Origin: VRUE01 sp036524775
GTDB lineage: Bacteria > Actinomycetota > Thermoleophilia > Solirubrobacterales > 70-9
Assembly (NCBI GenBank): GCA_036524775.1
Contig: DATDBO010000045.1
Location: 8,344 to 72,343 of the forward strand
Length of the DNA stretch: 64,000 bases
Direction: 5' to 3'
Part shown: positions 50,760 to 59,940 of the stretch, piece after piece
How the letters are laid out: each line of letters begins with the position of its first letter
How positions within the stretch are numbered: the first letter of the stretch is position 1
Notes under the pieces: model-generated
The model's input: only the letters and a program-made list of their open reading frames with translations
The model's database searches: none
Told to the model about the DNA's origin: nothing
Position numbers and translations under genes: made by a program

Positions 50760-50874
50760 GGCATTTCCTTTCGATCTGTGGAGTACGAGACTGCGCCACC
50801 GATCCTGCGCCGGCGGGCCGTGCCGGCCAACGACAGCTGCGACGCCCGCCGGGCCACGTCTGGCCCGGTACGGG

Positions 50875-51453
50875 TCAGCGGTCGAGGCCGAGCTCTATGA
50901 CGCGCGCGGCGATCAGGCGCGGCCGCTCGCGACCGGCGTCGCCGGGCACGTCGAGCTTCGCCGCGAGCGCGTCGAGGCGCCGTTGCGCGGTGCGCTCGCT
51001 GACGTGGAGCGCCTCCGCCAGCTCCGCCCGCGTCGCCGGCCGGCCGGCGAAGGCTCCCTCGCTGCGGTAGGGCGCGACGAGCGCCGCCGCGGTCGCCCGC
51101 TCCTCCTCGCTCAGCTCGACCGACGGCTCGCTCGCCGCGACCGTCGCGCCGGCCCTGCCGGGGACCGGGTCGGAGAGTTCGAGCCTGTACTCGGCGACGG
51201 TGAGGACGTCGCCGTCGCGCAGGCGGCGCGGGCGGTCGAGCGGCTCGCCGTTGAGCGCGGTGCCGTTGCGGCTGTCGAGGTCGGTCGCCATCAGCACGCC
51301 GCCGCGGCTCTCGATCTCGAAGTGGTGCCAGGAGACGGCCTCGTCGTCGACGCAGATGTCCGCCCCCGGGTCGCGGCCGATCGTCGTTCGCTCGCCGAGC
51401 GCGAACGAGCGCGGCGCGCCCCCCTCGCCGGTGAGCCAGATGCGTGCGTCCAT
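50875..51453 (-). CDS. FHA-domain protein with C-terminal helix-turn-helix
   Basis: A 192-residue protein from ATG 51453. The FHA domain (about 1-95) has TTIGRDPGADICVDD, VSWHHFEIE and DSRNGTALNG, the Arg, Ser, His and Asn residues that read phosphothreonine. The C-terminal part SEEERATAAALVAP and RAELAEALHVSERTAQRRLD looks like a winged helix-turn-helix. It may couple Ser/Thr kinase signals to transcription. The kinase gene lies two genes away. The longer upstream frame is antisense to rpiA. Confidence 0.85.
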   Translation of the reverse strand: MDARIWLTGEGGAPRSFALGERTTIGRDPGADICVDDEAVSWHHFEIESRGGVLMATDLDSRNGTALNGEPLDRPRRLRDGDVLTVAEYRLELSDPVPGRAGATVAASEPSVELSEEERATAAALVAPYRSEGAFAGRPATRAELAEALHVSERTAQRRLDALAAKLDVPGDAGRERPRLIAARVIELGLDR

Positions 51454-51480
51454 CGCCGGCCGAGCATAGAGTTCGCCGCG

Positions 51481-52128
51481 GTGCCGGGGGACGACGAGAA
51501 GCGAATCGCCGCCGAGGCGGCTGCGGAGCTGGTCGAGGACGGGATGACGGTCGGCCTCGGCACCGGCTCGACCGTCGCCCTGCTGCTGCCGGCGATCGCC
51601 CGCCGCGGCCTGAGCGGCATCCGCTGCGTCGCCACCTCCGTCGCCACCGAGGAGCAGGCCCGCGAGCTGGGCATCCCGGTGGAGGAGTTCAGCGAGCTGG
51701 AGCGGCTCGACCTCGCGATCGACGGCACCGACCAGGTCACCCCGGACGGGTGGCTGATCAAGGGCGGCGGTGCCGCCCACCAGCGCGAGAAGATCGTCGT
51801 CGCCGCGGCCGACCGCTTCGTTGTCATCGCCGACTCGAGCAAGCCGGTCGACTCGCTCGCCCCGCCCGTGCCGCTGGAGCTGTTCGCCTTTGGCCTGCGC
51901 TCGACCCTGGCCCGGCTCGGCCGGGGGGTCGAGCTGCGCGACGTCCCCCCCAGCCCCGACGGCGGGGTCATCGCCGACTACCGCGGCGAGATCGGCGACC
52001 CGGCGGCGCTCGCAGCCCGGCTCGAAGCCGACCCCGGCGTCTCCTCCCACGGCCTCTTCCCCCCGGCCATGGTCAGCGAGGTGCTGGTCGGACGAGGCGA
52101 CTCGGTCGAGCGCGTGACGCTGCCCTGA
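51481..52128 (+). CDS. rpiA: Ribose-5-phosphate isomerase A
   Basis: A 215-residue enzyme from GTG 51481. It shows VGLGTGSTVALLLPAIA, AIDGTDQVTPDGWLIKGGG and AHQREKIVVAAADR, with the catalytic Asp, Lys and Glu region typical of RpiA. It interconverts ribose-5-phosphate and ribulose-5-phosphate. The long upstream frame has no protein character. It is divergent from the FHA gene with only 27 bases between starts, and close to other pentose phosphate genes. Confidence 0.93.
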   Translation: MPGDDEKRIAAEAAAELVEDGMTVGLGTGSTVALLLPAIARRGLSGIRCVATSVATEEQARELGIPVEEFSELERLDLAIDGTDQVTPDGWLIKGGGAAHQREKIVVAAADRFVVIADSSKPVDSLAPPVPLELFAFGLRSTLARLGRGVELRDVPPSPDGGVIADYRGEIGDPAALAARLEADPGVSSHGLFPPAMVSEVLVGRGDSVERVTLP

Positions 52129-52137
52129 GCCCCCGTC

Positions 52138-52674
52138 TCAGGACAGGAGAGCCTTCAGCTTCTCCACAGCCGGGTCATCCTCGCCGACGAGATCGGCGAT
52201 CGTCTCTGCGGCGCCTTCGATGTCCTCCGGAGTCGCGATCGCTATCGCCTCGATGTCGGCCCAGTCCTTGGTGCGATCGAAGAAGGCCTTGAAGATCGTC
52301 AACGAGGCGCAGTCGAGGACCGGAACGTCCCGGCCCTCGAGCTGAACCCAGAGGATCGAGCCCGCGACCGCGTCGTGCAGGGGAATGTTGTTGAGGAAGA
52401 CGTCGATCGGCGTTCCGCCCCAGTCCAGGCGGGCCTGTCCGTCGCGCTTTACCTTGGCGATGTCTTTCTTCCGCACCCGAATGCCGTTCGGCAGGGTGGC
52501 GAGGACCGACTCCGCCTTCGTCGAGTCGACGAAGATGTTGACGTCGAGATCGCGCGTCCCGCGCGGCTCCTCAACGCAGTAGGCAAGTGCGACCGCGCCC
52601 CCGAAAGCGTGAGCCAGGCCGGCCTCGGTCAGCGAGTCGTGAATCGCAAACAGCTTTTCGACCAGCTCGCTCAC
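52138..52674 (-). CDS. MNT-fold nucleotidyltransferase, probable toxin of a TA pair
   Basis: A 178-residue protein from GTG 52674. The nucleotidyltransferase core is AFGGAVALAYCVEEPRGTRD with LDVNIFVD, giving GG (25-26) and Asp42/Asp44. This resembles the AbiEii/AbiGii group that adds nucleotides to tRNA or protein targets. The GTGA overlap with the preceding XRE gene shows a coupled pair, the layout of an antitoxin-toxin operon. The target is not known. Confidence 0.75.
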   Translation of the reverse strand: MSELVEKLFAIHDSLTEAGLAHAFGGAVALAYCVEEPRGTRDLDVNIFVDSTKAESVLATLPNGIRVRKKDIAKVKRDGQARLDWGGTPIDVFLNNIPLHDAVAGSILWVQLEGRDVPVLDCASLTIFKAFFDRTKDWADIEAIAIATPEDIEGAAETIADLVGEDDPAVEKLKALLS

Positions 52675-52991
52675 CGATCCGGCCTCCCCCTGCCAATCCG
52701 ATCTGCCAGTCGCGGGTAGCCAAGCTCGGGTCGAGGACGAAACGGCAACGCCTCGGCAAGCTCGAGAACCTGGACGAGGATCTTGCTCGCCCGCTCGGGG
52801 TCGACCGGCGGTTTGCGAGGCGACAGCTGCAGGTCGAAACCGCCGGCTGCCGCGAGGCGCGCAAGGGCATCGGCGCCGGGCTCCCGCTTGCCCCTTACGT
52901 AAGCGTTCACGACGGAACGCGGCATGCCGGCTCTGCGTGCCAGCTCCGCCTGGCTCAGGCCGCTGCGACGAAGGATCTCTCTCGTTATCAC
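52671..52991 (-). CDS. XRE-family helix-turn-helix protein, probable antitoxin
   Basis: A 106-residue protein. Residues 11-40 are an XRE/Cro helix-turn-helix (GLSQAELARRAGMPRSVVNA, YVRGKREPG). The rest is a short helical region (SKILVQVLELAEALPFRP). It starts with GTG 52991, apparently leaderless: a -10-like CATAAT sits about seven bases upstream. An inverted repeat GTTAGCG-GATT-CGCTAAC overlaps that promoter, consistent with self-repression. It is coupled to the nucleotidyltransferase gene. Confidence 0.8.
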   Translation of the reverse strand: MITREILRRSGLSQAELARRAGMPRSVVNAYVRGKREPGADALARLAAAGGFDLQLSPRKPPVDPERASKILVQVLELAEALPFRPRPELGYPRLADRIGRGRPDR

Positions 52992-52999
52992 GCAATTAT

Positions 53000-53017
53000 G
53001 TTAGCGGATTCGCTAAC
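53000..53017. promoter_or_regulatory. Operator-like inverted repeat of the XRE/nucleotidyltransferase pair
   Basis: GTTAGCG (53000-53006) and CGCTAAC (53011-53017) are perfect seven-base arms with a GATT centre, nine bases upstream of the GTG start. The repeat touches the AT-rich -10 region (CATAAT on the minus strand), the expected site for an autorepressor. Confidence 0.6.
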
Positions 53018-53046
53018 GGAGCCGGGCTCGAGGAACGGCGCAGGCC

Positions 53047-53727
53047 TCAACCGGCAGGTCGGCCCGCGGCGGCCGCGTCGGCGACGAGGAGCATGTTGTC
53101 GTTCTCGACCCGCCCGGCGGGGATCGAGGCGTCGCCGGCGAGCAGCTTGGCCAGTGCCTCGCGCGCGCCCTCGCCGAGCGTCAGCCAGAGGATCTGGCGG
53201 GCGGCGGCGAGTGCCGGATAGGTGAGCGTCATGCGGCGATGGCCCTGGTAACGGGTGTCGGTCATCGCCACCCGCCGATCCTCGACCTCGAGCACCGTGT
53301 CGTTCGGGACGAGCGAGGCGGTGTGGCCGTCCGGGCCGAGACCGAGGTGAACCAGGTCGAGCCGCTCGGGGAGGTGCACTTCGTACTCGGCGGCGGAGAG
53401 TTCGAGGTCGCGGCTGGTCACCGGCATCGGCTGCAGCGCCGCCTGGTGGTCGATCGAGAGCATCTGCACCAGGTGGGTGAGGTTGCGCGCGTCGTCGCCG
53501 GGCGGCGCGACCCGCTCGTCCACCTGGTAGATGTGCGCGTGCTCCCACGGCATCTCCTCCATTTCGCCGAGCAGGCCGATCGTCGCCCAGGGGGTCTTGC
53601 CCCCGCTCAGGGCGAGGTTGAATTCGCCGCGCTCCTCGACCGCCTCCCGGCCGGCGGCGGCGACCGCTTCGGCGGCGCAGCGCGAGGCCGCGTCGGCGTC
53701 GGGGAGGACCCTGCTCTCGATCGCCAT
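53047..53727 (-). CDS. pgl: 6-phosphogluconolactonase
   Basis: A 226-residue enzyme of the sugar isomerase/NagB-like fold. It has EFNLALSGGKTPWATIGLL, VDERVAPPGDDARNLTHL and LGLGPDGHTASLVPND, the hallmark blocks of Pgl. It hydrolyses 6-phosphogluconolactone to 6-phosphogluconate, the second oxidative pentose phosphate step. It follows gnd on the same strand with 22 bases between, so the two should be co-transcribed. Confidence 0.93.
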   Translation of the reverse strand: MAIESRVLPDADAASRCAAEAVAAAGREAVEERGEFNLALSGGKTPWATIGLLGEMEEMPWEHAHIYQVDERVAPPGDDARNLTHLVQMLSIDHQAALQPMPVTSRDLELSAAEYEVHLPERLDLVHLGLGPDGHTASLVPNDTVLEVEDRRVAMTDTRYQGHRRMTLTYPALAAARQILWLTLGEGAREALAKLLAGDASIPAGRVENDNMLLVADAAAAGRPAG

Positions 53728-53749
53728 CGGAATCGCCCCGCCGGCGGGC

Positions 53750-54766
53750 TCAGGAGGCCTTCTCGTCGTGACCGCCGAACTGCTTGCGCATAGCAGAGAG
53801 CACCTTGTCGCCGAAGTCGTCGAGGCCGCGCGAGTAGAAGCGCTCGTACAGCGCCGCGGTCAGCACCGGCGCGGGAACGCCCTCGTCGATCGCCGCGATC
53901 GAGGTCCAGCGGCCCTCGCCCGAGTCCGAGACGCGGCCCGTGAACTCGGCCAGGTCGGGCGAGTCCTGCATCGCCGCCGCGGTCAGGTCGAGTAGCCAGG
54001 AGCCGATCACGCTGCCGCGCCGCCAGACCTCGGCGATCTCCGGCAGGTCGAGGTCGTACTGGTAGTACTCGGGCTGCTCGAGCGGCGCCGTCTCGGCGTC
54101 CTGCTCGCGGCTCGCCTTGCCCGCGTCGGCGTTCTCGAGGATGTTGAGACCCTCGGCGTAGGCGGCCATGATCCCGTACTCGATCCCGTTGTGGACCATC
54201 TTCACGAAGTGGCCGGCGCCGTTCGGGCCGCAGTGCAGGTAGCCGTTCTCGGCGGGCGTGGGCTCCCCCTCGCGGCCGGGCGTGCGCTCGGCGGAGTCGA
54301 CCCCGGGGGCGAGCGTGGCGAAGATCGGGTCGAGCCGCCGCACCGCCACGTCGGGGCCGCCGATCATCAGGCAGTAGCCGCGCTCGAGGCCGAAGACGCC
54401 GCCGCTCGTGCCGCAATCGACGAAGTCGATGCCCCGCTCGCGCAGCTTCTCGGCGCGGCGGATGTCGTCGCGGTAATAGGAGTTGCCGCCGTCGACGATC
54501 GCGTCGCCCGCCTCGAGCACGACGGCGACGTCCTCGACCGTCTTCTCGGTGATCTCCCCCGAGGGGACCATCACCCAGACGGCGCGCGGCGCGCTCAGCT
54601 TCGCGGCCAGCTCCTCCAGCGAGGACGCGCCCTCGGCGCCCTCGCCGACGAGGGTCGAGACGGCCTCGGCGTTGACGTCGTAGGCCACGATGCGGTGGCC
54701 GTCGCGCATCAGGCGGCGAGCCATGTTCGCCCCCATCCGACCAAGTCCTACTATTCCGAGCTCCAT
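53750..54766 (-). CDS. gnd: 6-phosphogluconate dehydrogenase (short, decarboxylating, GndA/YqeC type)
   Basis: A 338-residue enzyme from ATG 54766. The N-terminal Rossmann motif GIVGLGRMGANMARRLM begins at residue 4, so the start cannot be later. It has WVMVPSGEITEK, IVDGGNSYYRDD, VDCGTSGGVFGLERGYCLMI and the catalytic HFVKMVHNGIEYGIM. The length is that of the NAD-preferring short class rather than the 470-residue enzyme. It converts 6-phosphogluconate to ribulose-5-phosphate and CO2. The start codon overlaps, on the opposite strand, the predicted zwf start. Confidence 0.93.
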   Translation of the reverse strand: MELGIVGLGRMGANMARRLMRDGHRIVAYDVNAEAVSTLVGEGAEGASSLEELAAKLSAPRAVWVMVPSGEITEKTVEDVAVVLEAGDAIVDGGNSYYRDDIRRAEKLRERGIDFVDCGTSGGVFGLERGYCLMIGGPDVAVRRLDPIFATLAPGVDSAERTPGREGEPTPAENGYLHCGPNGAGHFVKMVHNGIEYGIMAAYAEGLNILENADAGKASREQDAETAPLEQPEYYQYDLDLPEIAEVWRRGSVIGSWLLDLTAAAMQDSPDLAEFTGRVSDSGEGRWTSIAAIDEGVPAPVLTAALYERFYSRGLDDFGDKVLSAMRKQFGGHDEKAS

Positions 54767-56186
54767 GGCTCCCACCCTACCTGCGGACGTGCTGACGATC
54801 TTCGGGATCAGCGGCGACCTGGCGAAGAAAATGACCTTCCACGCGCTCTACCGCCTCGAGGCGCGGGGCAAGCTCGAATGCCCGATCGTCGGCGTCGCGA
54901 TCGACGATTGGGACGACGAGAAGCTGCGAGCGCACGTGCGCGAGGCGATCGCCGCGACGATCGAGGATCCCGACGAGGACGTCTTCGGAAGGCTCGCCGC
55001 GCGCATGTCCTACGTCCAGGGCGACTACGCCGACCCGGCGACCTTCGAGCGGGTCGCCGAGGCGACCGAGGGGGCCGAACGGCCGGTCTTCTACCTCGAG
55101 ATCCCGCCGTCGCTGTTCTCCGTCGTCGTCCAGGGGCTGGGCCGGGTGGGCCTGGCCGAGAACGCACGGGTGGTGATCGAGAAGCCCTTCGGCCACGACC
55201 TCGAGTCGGCTCGCGCGCTCAACGCCGAACTCCGCCAGGTGCTCGGCGAGGACCAGATCCTGCGCATCGACCACTACCTCGGCAAGGAGCCGGTGATGGA
55301 CATCGCCTACCTGCGCTTCGCCAACTCGGTGCTCGAGCCGGTCTGGAACCGCGAGCACGTCGCGCACGTGCAGGTGACGATCGCCGAGGACTTCGGGGTC
55401 GACGACCGCGGCCGCTTCTACGACGCGGTCGGCGCGATGCGCGACGTGATCCAGAACCACGCCCTGCAGGTGCTCTCGCTGGTCGCGATGGAGCCGCCGG
55501 CGGGCAACCAGCCGGACTCGATCCGCGACAAGAAGGTCGAGCTGTTCCGCGCCGTGCGCGCCGCCGACCCGAAGCGCTACGTGCGCGGCCAGTACCAGGG
55601 CTTTCTCGACGTGAAGGACGTGGCGCCCGACTCGACCACCGAGACCTACGCCGCGGTCGAGCTGGCGATCGACAACTGGCGCTGGAGCGGCATACCCTTC
55701 TTCATCCGCGCCGGCAAGAACATGCCGGTCAAGGCGAGCGAGGTGAACGTCGTCTTCAAGCGCCCGCCGCGGCTCGGCGTCGGCGACGGCAGGCTGCCGG
55801 AACCGAACCAGATGACGGTGCGGATCGAGCCCGAGCCCGGCGCCCGCACCCGCCTGTTCGCCAAGAAGGCGGGCGAGGAGGCGTTCGAGCCGGCCGACCT
55901 CGAGGTCCTCTTCGAGAAGGTCCCCGGCGAGGACCCCGAGCCCTACGAGCGCCTGCTCGGCGACGCCCTGGAGGGCCGCAGCCAGCTCTTCACCCGCCAG
56001 GACGCAGTCGAAGAAACCTGGCGCATCGTCGAGCCGCTGCTCGAGGAACCGGGGCCGGTCCACGCCTACGAGCCCGGGACCTGGGGGCCGAAGGAGGCGC
56101 AGAACCTGACCCGCGGCCTGTGCCAGTGGTACGAGCCCTGGCTGCCCCTGCCCGGAGGGAGCGCCGCTAGCCGCGAGAGCGTCTAG
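54765..56186 (+). CDS. zwf: Glucose-6-phosphate dehydrogenase
   Basis: A 473-residue enzyme. It has the cofactor motif IFGISGDLAKKMTFHALYRL, EKPFGHDLESA and the active-site RIDHYLGKE (167-175). ATG 54765 gives MAPTLPADVLTIFG; GTG 54789 is an alternative that would start at the cofactor strand. The first choice overlaps the divergent gnd ATG by two bases. The enzyme commits glucose-6-phosphate to the oxidative pentose phosphate pathway and supplies NADPH. No opcA is seen. The end overlaps the convergent Lys/Ser-rich gene by 20 bases. Confidence 0.95.
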   Translation: MAPTLPADVLTIFGISGDLAKKMTFHALYRLEARGKLECPIVGVAIDDWDDEKLRAHVREAIAATIEDPDEDVFGRLAARMSYVQGDYADPATFERVAEATEGAERPVFYLEIPPSLFSVVVQGLGRVGLAENARVVIEKPFGHDLESARALNAELRQVLGEDQILRIDHYLGKEPVMDIAYLRFANSVLEPVWNREHVAHVQVTIAEDFGVDDRGRFYDAVGAMRDVIQNHALQVLSLVAMEPPAGNQPDSIRDKKVELFRAVRAADPKRYVRGQYQGFLDVKDVAPDSTTETYAAVELAIDNWRWSGIPFFIRAGKNMPVKASEVNVVFKRPPRLGVGDGRLPEPNQMTVRIEPEPGARTRLFAKKAGEEAFEPADLEVLFEKVPGEDPEPYERLLGDALEGRSQLFTRQDAVEETWRIVEPLLEEPGPVHAYEPGTWGPKEAQNLTRGLCQWYEPWLPLPGGSAASRESV

Positions 56187-56622
56187 CGGTCAGTCCCTCC
56201 AAGACGACCTCGACCGGCGAGCGATGCTTGCCGTTGCCGGACTCGCGAGCCTGATGGATCTCGGAGGCGAGCCGGCCCATCTGCGTGCCGAACGTGCCGA
56301 CGTTCCTCGCCGCCTTCGCCAGGTTGCGGCGGTTGCTCCGCCGAGCCTGACGTGCGCCGAGGGCCATGCCGCCCGCCGCGCCTACCATGGCCGCGCCGCC
56401 TGCGACGAGCGGCACCTTCGCCTTCTTTGCCGCGCCGCCGACCGCGTTCGTGGCTTTGTCGGCCGCTTTGCTCATCGCCACGCCGGCCGCCGGTTTCGCG
56501 GAGCTCGACGAGCTCGATTTCGACGAGTTCGTCCGTTTCCGCGGCGAACTCGGTTTCCGCGAACTCGATGGTCTTCGTTTGGATGGGGCTTTGGTTTTGG
56601 TTTTGGTTTTGGTCTGAGCCAT
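56167..56622 (-). CDS. Small Lys/Ser-rich basic protein
   Basis: A 151-residue protein. The first 45 residues are low complexity (KTKTKTKAPSKRR, SSSSSSAKPAAG). A short hydrophobic Gly/Ala segment follows (KVPLVAGGAAMVGAAGGMAL), possibly membrane-associated. The C-terminus is Arg-rich (RQARRSNRRNLAKAARN). No family is recognised. Nucleic-acid or membrane-surface binding is possible from charge alone. It lies 12 bases after a small coiled-coil membrane protein on the same strand. Confidence 0.65.
   Translation of the reverse strand: MAQTKTKTKTKAPSKRRPSSSRKPSSPRKRTNSSKSSSSSSAKPAAGVAMSKAADKATNAVGGAAKKAKVPLVAGGAAMVGAAGGMALGARQARRSNRRNLAKAARNVGTFGTQMGRLASEIHQARESGNGKHRSPVEVVLEGLTARRSRG
56590..56614. 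repeat. Hexanucleotide tandem repeat in a coding region
   Basis: About four units of GGTTTT on the plus strand encode the KTKTKTK run at the start of the Lys/Ser-rich protein. A six-base unit changes length by two codons without shifting the frame. Confidence 0.6.
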
Positions 56623-56633
56623 GTGCTTCCTTC

Positions 56634-56909
56634 CTAGTCGGTCCTGCCTAGATCCCGCTCGCGCCGCTCGGCACGCTCCTCGTCGAGCTCTGCTTCGACT
56701 TTCGCCTTCTCGGCCCGCTCCTCGGCGATCGCGGCCTCGGTGCGGCTGTGCTCGGCCCGCTCGCGGTGGTGACGGACGTCCTCGTGCTGGGCCTCTCCCT
56801 GCACAGCGGCGAACTCCCGGTGTCGGCGTGACCGGCTCGCGGCCGCGAGCACGAGTGCGAGAACGATCAAGACGCCGACGACGATGACGACGATTGCGAT
56901 GGCGGACAT
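56634..56909 (-). CDS. Small single-span membrane protein with coiled-coil tail
   Basis: A 91-residue protein from ATG 56909, preceded by the strong ribosome site AAGGAGGAGGAGCG. A transmembrane helix (IAIVVIVVGVLIVLALVLAA) is followed by a highly charged helix (HRERAEHSRTEAAIAEERAE, KAKVEAELDEERAERRERD) that should form a coiled coil in the cytoplasm. Function is unknown. The long frame that continues upstream is antisense to recQ and is not used. It is probably co-transcribed with the Lys/Ser-rich gene. Confidence 0.8.
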   Translation of the reverse strand: MSAIAIVVIVVGVLIVLALVLAAASRSRRHREFAAVQGEAQHEDVRHHRERAEHSRTEAAIAEERAEKAKVEAELDEERAERRERDLGRTD

Positions 56910-57002
56910 CGCTCCTCCTCCTTTGGATAGAGACTTCACTCCAATTGCCCGATTGGCGCAGGTCGAAACCCCTCCGGAGGAAGGCATAGCCTGGACGGTC
57001 AG

Positions 57003-58553
<1,551 letters not shown>

Positions 58554-58563
58554 GCGGCGCCGG

Positions 58564-58800
58564 CTAGACGTCGTCGCGGCCGAAGTTGGCGAGCGCGACC
58601 TGTTCGGCGAGCTTGAGCAGGCCGAGGGTCGCGTGGGGAGCGGAAGCGGTGCTGCGCATGCGCACGTGCGAGCCGTGCGGGCCCCTGATCTCGACGATCG
58701 TGCAGATGTCGCCGATTTCACTCTCGTCGCCGTAGTCCGCTTCGATCGCTTCCATCTGCTGTGCGACGTGCTGGCCCACTTTGCTCTGGTCGAGTGCCAC
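58564..58800 (-). CDS. Small conserved hypothetical protein
   Basis: About 78 residues from GTG 58800, chosen for the strong GGAGGGAG six bases upstream; ATG 58845 would add 15 residues. The sequence is acidic at the start (EAIEADYGDESEIGDICTIV), then IRGPHGSHVRMRSTASAPHA and LAEQVALANFGRDDV. I do not recognise a family. It ends 11 bases from the convergent recQ stop and is nearly divergent from the glycosidase gene. Confidence 0.65.
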   Translation of the reverse strand: MALDQSKVGQHVAQQMEAIEADYGDESEIGDICTIVEIRGPHGSHVRMRSTASAPHATLGLLKLAEQVALANFGRDDV

Positions 58801-58857
58801 CAGGATCTCCCTCCGCTCGTCGTTTGATCCGCAGTCTGCCACCATTTTCCGCTCTCG

Positions 58858-59940
58858 ATGTCGCGGGTCCGGGACAAGGCGGCGAAGGCCGGCGCGCTCT
58901 GCGCCGTCGTCGCCCTCTGCCTGCTCGGCGCCGCCCAGGCCGGCGCCTGGTCGCTGGTGCCGACCGGCAAGAAGGTCTGGTTCGGCGTCAGCGACACCGG
59001 CGACAGCGCCGACTTCGGCGCCTTCTCGCGCGTCCTGCACAAGCACCCGGCGCTGATCCAGTCCTTCCGCACGTGGGGATCGGATTTCCCCGAGTCGATC
59101 GAACGCTGGCAGGAGGCGCGAGCGCGGCCGGTGCTCCACATCAGCACCGCCGACAACAACGACGGGCACGAGCTGATCAGCCCGCGGGCGATCGCCGCGG
59201 GCGCCGGCGACGAGTACCTGATCCGACTCAACAAGCTCTTCTGGGCGAAGAAGATGCGCGCCTACATCCGCCCGCTGGGCGAGCCCAACCGCTGCCTCAA
59301 CGTCTGGGCCGCCTACGACTGCTCCGGCGACGCCCGCGACTCCGCCCACGGCACCCGCGCCTACAAACGCGCCTTCCGCCGCATCTACGTGATCGTCCAC
59401 GGCGGCGGCAAGCGCAGTGAGATCGACGCCCGCCTGCGCCAGGCCGGGCTGCCGCCGCTGCACAGCGACCTCGCGGGCCTGCCGCAGGCGCCGGTCGAAG
59501 TGATCTGGAGCCCGCTGCCGGCCGGCTCGCCGACCGTGCCGCAGAACCGTCCGCGCCACTTCTACCCGGGCAGCCGCTGGGTCGACTGGGTGGGCACCGA
59601 CATCTACTCCGACAACCAGGACTGGAAGGCGCTCGACGGCCTCTACCGACGCTTCTCGGGCAAACCGTTCGCGATCACCGAGTGGGGCGTCTCGACCGGC
59701 GACGACGCGACCTACGTGCGCAGGCTGATGACCTGGGTCGAACGCCACCTCCGCGCCAAGATGCTCGTCTACTACCAGGACTTCGGCTCAACCAGCTCCT
59801 ACCGGATCCAGAACTGGCCGGCGAGCCTCGGCGTGCTGCGCAACATGGTCCACAACGGCCGCTACCCCTCCTTCGCGCCGTTCCCGCCGAAGGCGCCGCC
59901 GCCCCCGCCGGGCGGAGTCGCGCCAAAGGGACGCCGCTAG
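58858..59940 (+). CDS. Secreted GH26-like glycoside hydrolase
   Basis: A 360-residue protein with a signal peptide (LCAVVALCLLGAAQAGAW). The barrel has the acid/base region YIRPLGEPNRCLN (Glu within RPxxExN), WVDWVGTDIYSDNQDWKALD and the nucleophile region FAITEWGVST. These resemble beta-mannanase-type GH26 and related glycosidases. The C-terminus is Pro-rich (PPKAPPPPPGG). The substrate is not known. The end overlaps the convergent propeller gene by four bases. Confidence 0.75.
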   Translation: MSRVRDKAAKAGALCAVVALCLLGAAQAGAWSLVPTGKKVWFGVSDTGDSADFGAFSRVLHKHPALIQSFRTWGSDFPESIERWQEARARPVLHISTADNNDGHELISPRAIAAGAGDEYLIRLNKLFWAKKMRAYIRPLGEPNRCLNVWAAYDCSGDARDSAHGTRAYKRAFRRIYVIVHGGGKRSEIDARLRQAGLPPLHSDLAGLPQAPVEVIWSPLPAGSPTVPQNRPRHFYPGSRWVDWVGTDIYSDNQDWKALDGLYRRFSGKPFAITEWGVSTGDDATYVRRLMTWVERHLRAKMLVYYQDFGSTSSYRIQNWPASLGVLRNMVHNGRYPSFAPFPPKAPPPPPGGVAPKGRR

